This document shows positions 34,830 to 41,914 of a stretch of DNA of 41,914 nt, piece by piece. The notes below the pieces were generated by a model. The model saw only the letters and a program-made list of their open reading frames with translations. It did not search any database and was not told where the DNA came from. The stretch comes from Bacteroidales bacterium (lineage in GTDB: Bacteria; Bacteroidota; Bacteroidia; Bacteroidales; P3), in assembly GCA_024400415.1 (NCBI GenBank), contig JAKSMS010000015.1, forward strand, positions 1-41,914, written 5' to 3'. A program made the translations under genes and the position numbers. Within the stretch, counting starts at the first letter, position 1. Each line of letters begins with the position of its first letter.

Positions 34830-35959
34830 GGGCGGCCGTTGTAATAGAGCAGATCGCCCGTTTCGGGATCGAAAAGCGCCTCAAAGCGACGCTTGGGGAG
34901 GTCTACCACTGGTCCGAACTGAACCACAGGCATTATGGCTGTGGCTGTGAAATACTTGCACGAGAGCACCACCTCGGCCTGCTCAGCCAGGCGATACTTG
35001 AAACAGCGATGTTTGCTGGCAGAATGCGAGTTGCGGCCGTCGGTGCGGAACTTGACAAATCGGGCCGCATTGCGGGTCTGGTTGTCGCAGCGAACGCTGA
35101 GCACTACGGGCTCGGCACCTTTGGCGCCAGAATCCGTCACGCCCAATAGCGGGGAATAATAGAAAAGCACCACGCTTTGGGAATCGATGAACTTGTATTC
35201 GTCGCGCGGGATGTAGCCGAAACGCTGGGTCTTGACTTCGGCGGCGCCTACAAAAAGCTGCAGGAGTTCGCTTTCGCGCTGCTTAAGGCGCTTCTGCACA
35301 TATTGCACTTGCTCGATGGTGTAGGACTCGTCGAAATCGCCATTCTCGAGCGAGCGAAGGCGTTCTTGCACGCCGCGAAGCTCTTCTGCTGCGGCTAGCG
35401 CACGCTGGCGAAGATTGCGAGCATCGGGCTTGGACGACACCATCGATGGGCGGCCGGGCTTGTCGCCTTTGACATAAAACGTGTCGCTACGCTGGTAGAG
35501 ATTGTATTCGAGATAGGTCTCCATTGTGGAGGTTGGCTTTGCCTCAGGCGATTTGGGCGCCGTCTTGCCCATCGAGGAGAAATCCGAAGTGGGCAGGCCT
35601 ACCGAATGGAGCAGATGCTGCTTATTGACATCCACCGAGATTCGCCGCGGAACCACATAGTAGTAGCCCTTAGGATCTGGCACATTGTGGGCCGAGAGGG
35701 TCACCTTGGCGCGAAAACGGTCGGCCGAATCGGGCGCCCCCACCATCTCGGAGGCGTATTGGGCATAAGGGGCATCGGTTTGGTCGTAGGACAGCATAGC
35801 CACTTCGGCCACTATCTCGGTACGGGGCAAGGCATAGAGAATGCCGCCCGAAGTGCCCATTAGCGGACGATCGTTGACCGAATAAATGGAATAGCTGCAG
35901 CCGCTCAGCGAAAAGAGGAGCGGAACCAGCATCAGTATGGATATCTTTGGATGTTTCAT
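34826..35959 (-). CDS. DUF4831 family lipoprotein
   Basis: 377 residues with a lipobox LSGC at about residue 21, so it is lipid-anchored. The body begins 'GGILYALPRTEIVAEVAM' and continues with 'APYAQYASEMVG', the pattern of the Bacteroidota DUF4831 proteins, then a coiled segment (about residues 185-235, RNLRQRALAAAEELRGVQER) and a beta-rich C-terminus. No function is assigned to the family. It is coupled by 4-bp overlaps both to the symporter gene upstream and to rnz downstream. Confidence 0.75.
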   Translation of the reverse strand: MKHPKISILMLVPLLFSLSGCSYSIYSVNDRPLMGTSGGILYALPRTEIVAEVAMLSYDQTDAPYAQYASEMVGAPDSADRFRAKVTLSAHNVPDPKGYYYVVPRRISVDVNKQHLLHSVGLPTSDFSSMGKTAPKSPEAKPTSTMETYLEYNLYQRSDTFYVKGDKPGRPSMVSSKPDARNLRQRALAAAEELRGVQERLRSLENGDFDESYTIEQVQYVQKRLKQRESELLQLFVGAAEVKTQRFGYIPRDEYKFIDSQSVVLFYYSPLLGVTDSGAKGAEPVVLSVRCDNQTRNAARFVKFRTDGRNSHSASKHRCFKYRLAEQAEVVLSCKYFTATAIMPVVQFGPVVDLPKRRFEALFDPETGDLLYYNGRP

Positions 35960-37431
35960 TTCTTGTAGCGGATTGAGGCCAGATAGAGGCCAAGCATTGT
36001 TAGGAGACCGTTGAGAAGGAGTATCTCAAAGCCGAACTGATAGCCCCAAAGCCAATCCTGGGAATTGAGCTTGAGGATATAGCATACGACAGGAGATATT
36101 ATCGCAATGAGGGGAACCCACTTGTCGCGCACCTGGCGGCGGGTAAAAAGACCGAAAGCATACATGCCCAACAGCGGTCCGTAGGTGAATCCGGCCACAT
36201 CGAAGAGGGTGTCGATAAGCGATTGGTTGTGGAAGGGCCGGAAAGCCATGATGACCAGCAGATAGAGCAAAGCGAACGATACATGCACCCATCGGCGTGT
36301 GCGTAGCTGTCGACGGGCCACCGTAGGCTGGGATTCGTCCTGACTGCCGAAGTCAAGGAAATTGAAGCAGAAGGTGGTAGTGAGGGCGGCCAGAGTGCCG
36401 TCGGCGCTGGAATAGCCGGCCGCCACCATGCCGAGCACAAATACCACAGCGGTAAAGGTGCTGAGATGGAAGGCCACCGAGGGGAATATCTTGTCGGCCA
36501 CCACGGCGCCAGCCTCGTTGACGGGCAGCGCAAAGCCGGTGGCGCTGCTATAGGCCAGCAACGCTGCTCCAAGGAATAGGAACAGGATATTGACCACAAT
36601 GAAGAGCAGACTGGAGGTCATCACGTTCTTTTGGGCGTCGCGAAGCGACTTGCAGGAGAGATTCTTCTGCATCATATCTTGGTCGAGGCCCGTCATGGTG
36701 ATGGTGATAAACATGCCGCTAAGGATCTGCTTGAGGTAGTATTTCTTATGGTGGACGTCGGTTTCGAACATGCGGGTGTAGCCCTGGTCGGACGACTGGC
36801 TGAGAAGGTCGCCGAGCGACATGTCCAGTTCCGAAAGCACAGCCACCACGGTAGCAGCCGCGGCCAAGAGGAGGAAGGTGGTCTGCAGCATATCGGTCCA
36901 AACAACGGTCTTGATTCCGCCCTTGAAGGTGTAGAGGAGAATCAGCACGATAAACACCACGGCCGGCACCCAAAACGGAATACCCCAAGCCTTGAACATA
37001 AACTCATAGAGCACAAAAACAACCAGATACATCCTCAAGGCCGAACCTAGCAGTCGGGAGATGATGAAGAAGAGCGACCCCGTCTTCTCGCTAGCCGCGC
37101 CAAAACGCTGCTGGAGATAAGAGTAAATGGAGGTAAGGTTGAGCTTGTAGTAGAGCGGCAGAAGCACCAGTGCGATGACAGCATAGCCCAACACATAGCC
37201 GAAAACCATCGGCATATAGGTGAACTGGCCAGAGGCAACGCCTCCCGGCACCGACATAAAGGTGACGCCAGAGAGCGACGCCCCTATCATGCCATAAGCC
37301 ACAACAAACCACGGCGACTTGCGCTCGCCACGGAAGAAAGCCTCATTGCCGCTGCCCTTAGACGAGAAATGCATCACTACAAAAAGCAGCAGCGTATAGA
37401 TGATAAAGCATAGAAGTATAGTCAGTTCCAT
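35956..37431 (-). CDS. Sodium:solute symporter (SSS family)
   Basis: 491 residues with about 13 membrane helices. SSS-family landmarks are 'GASLSGVTFMSVPG' in the first broken helix, 'YLQQRFG', 'RLLGSALRMYLV', 'GGIKTVVWTDMLQTTFLL' (given at about 170-187) and 'GLDQDMMQKNLSCKSL'. The family imports sugars, amino acids, sialic acid or vitamins together with Na+; the substrate here cannot be read. It is the first gene of the operon with DUF4831, rnz and fRMsr, and its promoter faces away from that of the exported YD-repeat-like gene. Confidence 0.9.
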   Translation of the reverse strand: MELTILLCFIIYTLLLFVVMHFSSKGSGNEAFFRGERKSPWFVVAYGMIGASLSGVTFMSVPGGVASGQFTYMPMVFGYVLGYAVIALVLLPLYYKLNLTSIYSYLQQRFGAASEKTGSLFFIISRLLGSALRMYLVVFVLYEFMFKAWGIPFWVPAVVFIVLILLYTFKGGIKTVVWTDMLQTTFLLLAAAATVVAVLSELDMSLGDLLSQSSDQGYTRMFETDVHHKKYYLKQILSGMFITITMTGLDQDMMQKNLSCKSLRDAQKNVMTSSLLFIVVNILFLFLGAALLAYSSATGFALPVNEAGAVVADKIFPSVAFHLSTFTAVVFVLGMVAAGYSSADGTLAALTTTFCFNFLDFGSQDESQPTVARRQLRTRRWVHVSFALLYLLVIMAFRPFHNQSLIDTLFDVAGFTYGPLLGMYAFGLFTRRQVRDKWVPLIAIISPVVCYILKLNSQDWLWGYQFGFEILLLNGLLTMLGLYLASIRYKK

Positions 37432-37457
37432 CTTTAGTGAGTCAGTTTTTGAAAGTG

Positions 37458-37488
37458 CAAAATTACAAAATTATCGGCTCACACACAA
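37458..37488 (-). promoter_or_regulatory. Promoter of the symporter operon
   Basis: Minus strand TTG (37486-37488), a 20-bp spacer and TAATTTTG (37458-37465). A second overlapping TAATTTTG lies immediately upstream (37466-37473), so two start sites 8 bp apart are possible. Confidence 0.7.
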
Positions 37489-37492
37489 CTTT

Positions 37493-37526
37493 TTGTCCAT
37501 AATGTCGTTTTTTTTTTGTAATTTTG
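37493..37526 (+). promoter_or_regulatory. Promoter candidate of the YD-repeat-like gene / era operon
   Basis: TAATTTTG at 37519-37526 with an upstream TTG (37493-37495) at 23 bp, longer than ideal. Divergent from the symporter promoter. Confidence 0.5.
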
Positions 37527-37590
37527 GACTTTCAAATAGTAAGCACTTCGCATGCACATGCACGCGTTATTAATTAAGAGACAGAAAAAT

Positions 37591-38373
37591 ATGAAGTCAA
37601 AATCGATTTTCGTAGCAATACTTTTGGCGGCCATTTTTGGCGCAGCCAACGCTCAACAATCCACCACCGAGGTTAAACAGGATGGTTTTAACAGCCGCGT
37701 GAAAAGCGTAACTTCCACCATGTATGAAGCCGTAGTGGACGAAGGCACCATGTCTCGAGGAGAGATTCTCGAACGCCTCCAGACCGAATACAACGCCAAA
37801 GGCCAGAGGCGCAGCATGACCTACCTTTCCCAAGCCGAGGATGTGATCTTCCGCAGCCGCTACAAGCACGACGGATTCGGACTGACCACTCTGGAGCAAA
37901 TCGTGGACAACAACGAGCAGGTGATCGGACGCACCTACTATGTCTACAACGCCAACCTGGCTCTCACCGAGACCTACGTCGAGGATCAAGAGCGCCAGAT
38001 CGAAAACCGCATCCTCATCAAATACGACGAAGCCGGCCGAGTGAAAGAGCGCAGCTACAACGACCCCCTCAACGAGGTATACCGTCGCGAAGTGTACACC
38101 CTCAACGGCCGCGGCCTGGTAGGAAAAACCCAAGTATTCAACCGCCAGAAGGTGAAGTTCCAAGAACTCAGATATGAATACGACGCTATCGGTAATCCAA
38201 CCACCAAGACCCTCTTCGACTACACCGAGGAAGACCCAGAGATATTCATCACGAAATACGTATATAAATACGACGAGAACAACAACTGGATCCAGAAAAC
38301 CGAATATCGCCTCGAAGGCGACGTGATGACCCCAATGTTCATCACCGAGCGCAAGATAGACTATTACGAGTAA
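37591..38373 (+). CDS. Exported protein with degenerate YD/RHS-like strands
   Basis: 260 residues from the ATG at 37591; an ATG at 37552 would put 13 charged residues ahead of the signal peptide. The mature part consists of repeated strands with tyrosine and aspartate at turns: LQTEYNAKGQRRSM, YYVYNANLALTETY, IKYDEAGRVKERSYND, LRYEYDAIGNPTTK, YVYKYDENNNWIQK. This 'Y.YD..GN......' pattern is like single YD/RHS units, but the protein is far too short for an RHS toxin shell and has no toxin domain. Such small proteins are common in Bacteroidota and have no known function. It is followed by era after 15 bp. Confidence 0.65.
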   Translation: MKSKSIFVAILLAAIFGAANAQQSTTEVKQDGFNSRVKSVTSTMYEAVVDEGTMSRGEILERLQTEYNAKGQRRSMTYLSQAEDVIFRSRYKHDGFGLTTLEQIVDNNEQVIGRTYYVYNANLALTETYVEDQERQIENRILIKYDEAGRVKERSYNDPLNEVYRREVYTLNGRGLVGKTQVFNRQKVKFQELRYEYDAIGNPTTKTLFDYTEEDPEIFITKYVYKYDENNNWIQKTEYRLEGDVMTPMFITERKIDYYE

Positions 38374-38388
38374 CCAAACGCCTACAGC

Positions 38389-39267
38389 ATGCATAAAGCA
38401 GGATTCGTCAACATCATAGGCAACCCCAACGTGGGTAAGTCCACCCTCATGAATGCCCTTGTGGGCGAAAACCTATCCATCATCACCTCCAAGGCCCAGA
38501 CCACCCGCCATAGGATTATGGGCATCGTAAATGGTGAGGACTTCCAAATCGTCTATAACGACACCCCTGGCATCGTCAACCCCCATTACAAGCTCCACGA
38601 AAGCATGATGGGATTCGTCAACTCTGCACTCCAAGATGCCGACCTCTTCCTACTGGTAACCGAAATCGGCGAAACCTTCAAGAACCAGGAAGTGCTGCTC
38701 AAGATTATCAAGAGCAAAGTGCCCGTGATACTTGTCATCAACAAGATCGACCTCTCCGACCAGCAAACCATCATCGACAAGATGGCATACTGGAAAAACC
38801 AGATTCCTCGTGCCATTATCGTACCCTGCTCTGCTACCGAAAAGTTCAACATCGACACCATTTTCGAGCACATACTCAACTTCCTTCCCGAAAATCCTCC
38901 CTACTTCCCCAAAGACGAGCTTACCGACAAGACGATGCGCTTCTTCGTAAGTGAGATCATTCGCGAAAAGCTGCTGCTCTACTACCAAAAAGAGATTCCC
39001 TACAGCTGCGAGGTGGCCGTAGAAAGCTATCAAGAACTCGACGGCATCGACAATATCTCCGCCATAATCTACGCCGAACGCGATTCTCAAAAGGCCATCC
39101 TCATCGGACATCAAGGCCAGTCGCTCAAGAAAGTAGGCATCGAAGCACGCAAAGATATCGAGGAATTCACCCAGAAGAAATGCTTCCTCAAGCTGCACAT
39201 CAAAGTGATGAAAGACTGGCGCAACAGCGATCGCGCCCTCAAGCAGTTTGGATACAATCCTGAATAA
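38389..39267 (+). CDS. era: GTPase Era
   Basis: 292 residues. GTP-binding motifs: G1 GNPNVGKST (residues 11-19), an effector stretch with TTRHRIMG, G3 DTPG and G4 NKID. A C-terminal KH domain with the GxxG loop is visible in ILIGHQGQSLKKVG. Era binds 16S rRNA and helps assemble the 30S subunit. It sits between the exported protein gene (15 bp) and the HAD gene (3 bp), presumably one operon. Confidence 0.97.
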   Translation: MHKAGFVNIIGNPNVGKSTLMNALVGENLSIITSKAQTTRHRIMGIVNGEDFQIVYNDTPGIVNPHYKLHESMMGFVNSALQDADLFLLVTEIGETFKNQEVLLKIIKSKVPVILVINKIDLSDQQTIIDKMAYWKNQIPRAIIVPCSATEKFNIDTIFEHILNFLPENPPYFPKDELTDKTMRFFVSEIIREKLLLYYQKEIPYSCEVAVESYQELDGIDNISAIIYAERDSQKAILIGHQGQSLKKVGIEARKDIEEFTQKKCFLKLHIKVMKDWRNSDRALKQFGYNPE

Positions 39268-39270
39268 GCT

Positions 39271-39987
39271 TTGGGCTACCGGCACATACTCTTCGACCTC
39301 GACCGCACGCTGTGGGACTTTGACGGCAATGCCGAAAAGACCTTCGCCTGCATGTTTGACGAATTTGGCATCGCCGACATCTGCCATACTGACTTGCACT
39401 CATTCCACGCCATTTTCCACACCATCAACGAATCCCTCTGGGAAGGATACCGCAACGGCACCATCAACAAGGAACTGCTGCGCGTAAAACGATTCAGCCA
39501 GACTCTCGAGCACTTCCACGCAGCGCCCATCCTTATTGGTCGAATTGCCTCCCAAATGAGCGATTACTACATCAACCGCAACACTTTGCGCACCGGACTT
39601 ATGCCGGGCGCAAAGGAACTGCTTGACTACCTATCAGGCAAAACCGAATACACATTATCCATCATCACCAACGGATTCCATGAGGCCCAAATCCCCAAGA
39701 TGCGGCATTCTGGACTTAACCCATATTTCAAGCACATATTCCTTTCCGAAGAGATTGGCGCACAAAAGCCCGACGTGCGATTCTTCTCCACCGTTCTCCA
39801 ACGACTAGGAGCCGCTCCATCGGAATGCATCGTCATCGGCGACGACTTCAAAGTGGACATCCTGGGAGCCCGCAGCGCCGCCATTCCGCAGATATTCTAC
39901 AATCTCCACCCAGGCAATACCGCACAACTGCCATTCTCGCCCACCTACGAAGTGACACACTTGCTCCAAATCAAAGATATCTTATAG
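39271..39987 (+). CDS. HAD-family phosphatase, YjjG-like nucleotidase
   Basis: 238 residues if translation starts at the TTG at 39271; the first in-frame ATG (residue 28) would delete HAD motif I, FDLDRTLWDF (D9, D11), so TTG is the sensible start. Other motifs: motif II 'SIITNGFHEAQ', motif III lysine in 'IGAQKPDVRFF', motif IV 'CIVIGDDFKVDILGA'. An alpha-helical cap covers residues about 18-85. The family includes pyrimidine 5'-nucleotidases such as YjjG that clear non-canonical nucleotides. It follows era by only 3 bp. Confidence 0.88.
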   Translation: MGYRHILFDLDRTLWDFDGNAEKTFACMFDEFGIADICHTDLHSFHAIFHTINESLWEGYRNGTINKELLRVKRFSQTLEHFHAAPILIGRIASQMSDYYINRNTLRTGLMPGAKELLDYLSGKTEYTLSIITNGFHEAQIPKMRHSGLNPYFKHIFLSEEIGAQKPDVRFFSTVLQRLGAAPSECIVIGDDFKVDILGARSAAIPQIFYNLHPGNTAQLPFSPTYEVTHLLQIKDIL

Positions 39988-40030
39988 TATACAATCGGCA
40001 GTCCCCATAAGGCCGACCACCGACAAACCA

Positions 40031-40060
40031 AAAAGCCGGCACAATTGTGTCGGCTTTTAT
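40031..40060. terminator. Bidirectional terminator between HAD gene and rplY
   Basis: A nearly perfect 13-bp stem AAAAGCCGGCACA / TGTGTCGGCTTTT (one G-U) with a 2-nt centre and T/A runs on both sides, between convergent genes. Confidence 0.85.
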
Positions 40061-40104
40061 TATCTACACTCTGAGAAATACTCAGAGCAAACTGATTGGC
40101 GGGA

Positions 40105-40677
40105 TTATTCAGCTGCCTCTTCAGCGTTAGCGGTAGCGCGGGTGCTGTTAACAACAACAACTTCGCTGCTGCGTGGGTTGAGGATCTGGAAGTTCTCAGC
40201 AGCAACATCCTGTACCTTTACGCGCTGTGCAACGTCGAGGTTGGTGATGTCGATGAGGATTTCGCTTGGCATGTTGGCAGGAAGAGCCTTAACATTGAGT
40301 CTCTTCTGCTTGTAAACGAGCTTACCGCCCTTCATAACGCCCTTTGAGGTACCGCAGGTGTGAACTGGGATGCTCATTACGATAGCCTTATCATCGCTCA
40401 GCTCATAGAAGTCAGCGTGATAAACGATCTCGGTTACTGGGTGGAAATCGATGTCCTTCAGCATAGCGCGATACTTCTGGCCTGCGAGTTCGATCTCAAC
40501 ATAGCAAGGTGCTGGGTTGAAAAGAATACGCTGGAACTGGGTCTGTGGGAGGGCGAAGATCTTCTGCTCGCCTTTGCCATACATTACGCAAGGCACCATG
40601 TCAGCGCGACGGAGAGCCTTAGCATCCTTTTTCCCTACGTTCTCTCTAAGAGAACCGCTCATTGATACTATTCTCAT
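40105..40677 (-). CDS. rplY: 50S ribosomal protein L25 / general stress protein Ctc
   Basis: 190 residues: an N-terminal L25 5S-rRNA-binding domain (SGSLRENVGKKDAKALRRADMVPCVMYGKGEQ, residues about 7-38) and the extra C-terminal beta domain of the Ctc/TL5 type (VPVHTCGTSKGVMKGG..., 'LPANMPSEILIDITNLDVAQRVKVQD'). An acidic tail (NAEEAAE) is typical. It binds 5S rRNA in the large subunit. It lies 43 bp downstream of prs in the same direction, a pairing also found in other bacteria. Confidence 0.96.
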   Translation of the reverse strand: MRIVSMSGSLRENVGKKDAKALRRADMVPCVMYGKGEQKIFALPQTQFQRILFNPAPCYVEIELAGQKYRAMLKDIDFHPVTEIVYHADFYELSDDKAIVMSIPVHTCGTSKGVMKGGKLVYKQKRLNVKALPANMPSEILIDITNLDVAQRVKVQDVAAENFQILNPRSSEVVVVNSTRATANAEEAAE

Positions 40678-40697
40678 TTTTTTATATTGTTTTTAGT

Positions 40698-40711
40698 GGG
40701 CAACATTGCCC
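40698..40711 (-). other. Perfect palindrome between prs and rplY
   Basis: GGGCAA-CA-TTGCCC in the 43-bp gap. On the minus strand it is followed by ACTAAAAAC, not a T run, so it is not a typical terminator. It could be an mRNA processing or stability structure. Confidence 0.4.
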
Positions 40712-40720
40712 GGTTAATAA

Positions 40721-41710
40721 TTATCTAATTTCGTGTTTGATGCCTCTTACGCTGCGGAGCGACTCCTCGTAAAGGTTATCGATTGACTCGTGGCTTACGA
40801 TGCGGTGCAGTGCCTCGGCCAGCAGCCAGTCGCAGCTCAGCACGTGGATCTTGTCGCTTTCACGCTTCAGTGGGATGGTGTCGGTAACCACCAGTTCCTC
40901 GAGAACGCTGGCCTCAATCTTCTCAATAGCGGTGCCGCTGAGCACTGGGTGGGTAATCATAGCACGCACGGTCTTAGCGCCGCTCTCCTTCAGGATTTCG
41001 GCAGCCTTGCAAAGGGTGGTGCCGGTGTCCACCATATCGTCAACGATCACCACATGCTTGCCGCTTACGTCGCCAAGGAGGCGCATCTCGCCGATCTCGT
41101 TTGGCTTGTTGCGATGCTTGTAGCAGATTACGAAGCTGCAGCCCAGAGTCTTGGCGTATGAGGAAGCGCGCTTGCTGGCTCCCATGTCGGGGCTGGCGAA
41201 TACGAGGTCCTCAGCTGGGATGTTGAGGTTGCGGACATACTGAGTAAAGATAGACGAACCAAACAAATGGTCAACAGGGATATTGAAGAAGCCCTGAATC
41301 TGATCAGCGTGGAGATCCATAGTCACTACGCGGTCAACGCCAGCAGCCTGAAGCATATCGGCAATCAGTTTTGATGCGATTGGCACATGGGGTTTGTCCT
41401 TGCGGTCCTGACGAGCAAAACCATAATAAGGGATAACGGCAATTACCTTCTCTGCTGATGCGCGACGAGCAGCGTCAACAAGCATCAGAAGCTCGAAAAG
41501 GTTGTCGGTTGGAGGAATAGTAGACTGGATGATAAATACGATACCACCGCGAATACTTTCTTCATAAGAAGGCTGGAACTCGCCATCCGCATACTGGAAA
41601 ACTGCAGACTTTCCGAGTTCGATTCCATAATTTTTTGCCACTTCGCTTGCAAGCTTCTGAGTTGCTCTGCCCGCGAAAATGAATACTTTATCAGATTTTT
41701 GACCTGCCAT
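40721..41710 (-). CDS. prs: Ribose-phosphate pyrophosphokinase
   Basis: 329 residues. It makes 5-phosphoribosyl-1-pyrophosphate from ribose-5-phosphate and ATP for nucleotide, histidine, tryptophan and NAD synthesis. Landmarks: 'YADGEFQPSYEESIRGG' (start of the class I PRPP synthetase fold), 'IPYYGFARQDRKDKPH' flexible loop with the catalytic basic residues, 'VVTMDLHADQIQGFF', and the ribose-5-phosphate/PRPP-binding loop VIVDDMVDTGTTL. The promoter is near ideal, and rplY follows. Confidence 0.97.
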   Translation of the reverse strand: MAGQKSDKVFIFAGRATQKLASEVAKNYGIELGKSAVFQYADGEFQPSYEESIRGGIVFIIQSTIPPTDNLFELLMLVDAARRASAEKVIAVIPYYGFARQDRKDKPHVPIASKLIADMLQAAGVDRVVTMDLHADQIQGFFNIPVDHLFGSSIFTQYVRNLNIPAEDLVFASPDMGASKRASSYAKTLGCSFVICYKHRNKPNEIGEMRLLGDVSGKHVVIVDDMVDTGTTLCKAAEILKESGAKTVRAMITHPVLSGTAIEKIEASVLEELVVTDTIPLKRESDKIHVLSCDWLLAEALHRIVSHESIDNLYEESLRSVRGIKHEIR

Positions 41711-41730
41711 TTTATATTGATTTAGTGGTG

Positions 41731-41760
41731 CAAAGATACTACTTTTTCGGAAAATAGCAA
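41731..41760 (-). promoter_or_regulatory. prs promoter
   Basis: Minus strand TTTTG, 19-bp spacer, TATCTTTG (41731-41738), ending 20 bp before the prs ATG, so the leader is short. Confidence 0.8.
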
Positions 41761-41768
41761 AAAAAATT

Positions 41769-41798
41769 TTGCCATGTCGAAAAATGTGAGTAATTTTG
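41769..41798 (+). promoter_or_regulatory. Promoter of the tRNA-Leu gene
   Basis: TTG (41769-41771), 19-bp spacer, TAATTTTG (41791-41798), 38 bp before the mature 5' end of the tRNA; divergent from the prs promoter. Confidence 0.75.
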
Positions 41799-41836
41799 CA
41801 TCCGATTTCGAGAGAGAAATTCTACCGCAATCGCCT

Positions 41837-41914
41837 GCCCGGATGGCGGAATTGGTAGACGCGTCGGTCTCAAAAACCGATGAGGTAACACTCGTGCCGG
41901 TTCAAGCCCGGCTC
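41837..41914 (+). tRNA. tRNA-Leu (anticodon CAA), 3' end cut by the window
   Basis: 5' acceptor strand GCCCGGA, D-arm with GGCGGAATTGGTAGACGC, anticodon stem-loop TCGGT-CTCAAAA-ACCGA giving anticodon CAA (decodes UUG). A long class II variable arm follows, and the T-arm is GCCGG-TTCAAGC-CCGGC. The last two bases TC begin the 3' acceptor strand; its remainder lies outside. The long variable arm and the GG in the D-loop fit leucine. Confidence 0.93.

Noticed and set aside
37591..38373. RHS toxin or polymorphic toxin
   Set aside because: Only a few degenerate YD-like strands, no RHS core repeat, no C-terminal toxin domain and no immunity gene; the next gene is era.

Overview
The window looks like a chromosomal segment from a member of the Bacteroidota, most likely order Bacteroidales. 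Four lines of evidence support this: the -7 promoter motif TAnnTTTG with an upstream TTG about 19-20 bp away before several genes; two secreted proteins with type A C-terminal sorting domains of the type IX secretion system (T9SS); a complete Bat (Bacteroides aerotolerance) operon; and a SecA of about 1100 residues with Bacteroidota-type extensions. I cannot assign a genus from sequence alone. Gene density is high and there is no phage, transposase, rRNA or CRISPR array.

Layout. 1-4450: tail of a DNA/RNA non-specific endonuclease, an MFS transporter, a PAP2 phosphatase and tyrS (minus). 4524-7586: a 1020-residue T9SS-exported propeller-like protein (minus). 7768-17301: a nine-gene plus-strand block with short gaps or overlaps: MoxR ATPase, DUF58, an unnamed membrane protein, BatA, BatB, BatC, BatD, BatE and a WG-repeat protein. 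17302-17873: a gene-free spacer with a 97-bp palindromic element and a degenerate 22-bp tandem array. 17874-22277: a caspase-fold protein whose catalytic cysteine is replaced by serine, ruvC, a transglutaminase-like lipoprotein and a BKACE-family enzyme. 22368-25141: a secreted peptidylarginine/agmatine deiminase-like protein with a T9SS tail, overlapping a TatD-type hydrolase gene by one base. 25255-30764 (minus): a small exported protein, trmH, a family 2 glycosyltransferase and secA. 30905-33076 (minus): a GH89 alpha-N-acetylglucosaminidase. 33077-33538: a second gene-free spacer with the second copy of the palindrome. 33539-37431 (minus): an operon of sodium:solute symporter, DUF4831 lipoprotein, RNase Z and free-methionine-sulfoxide reductase. 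37591-39987 (plus): an exported YD-repeat-like protein, era and a HAD phosphatase. 40105-41710 (minus): rplY and prs. 41837-end: tRNA-Leu(CAA), cut by the window edge.

The Bat block encodes a membrane and periplasmic assembly: an AAA+ ATPase, several VWA or VWA-like proteins, TPR proteins and a large BatD. Most other genes are housekeeping functions (translation, secretion, DNA repair, PRPP synthesis, tRNA maturation). The accessory features most worth attention are the two copies of the inverted-repeat element (identical 35-bp arms built from 11-bp units), the serine-for-cysteine caspase homologue, and the deiminase with its T9SS tail.
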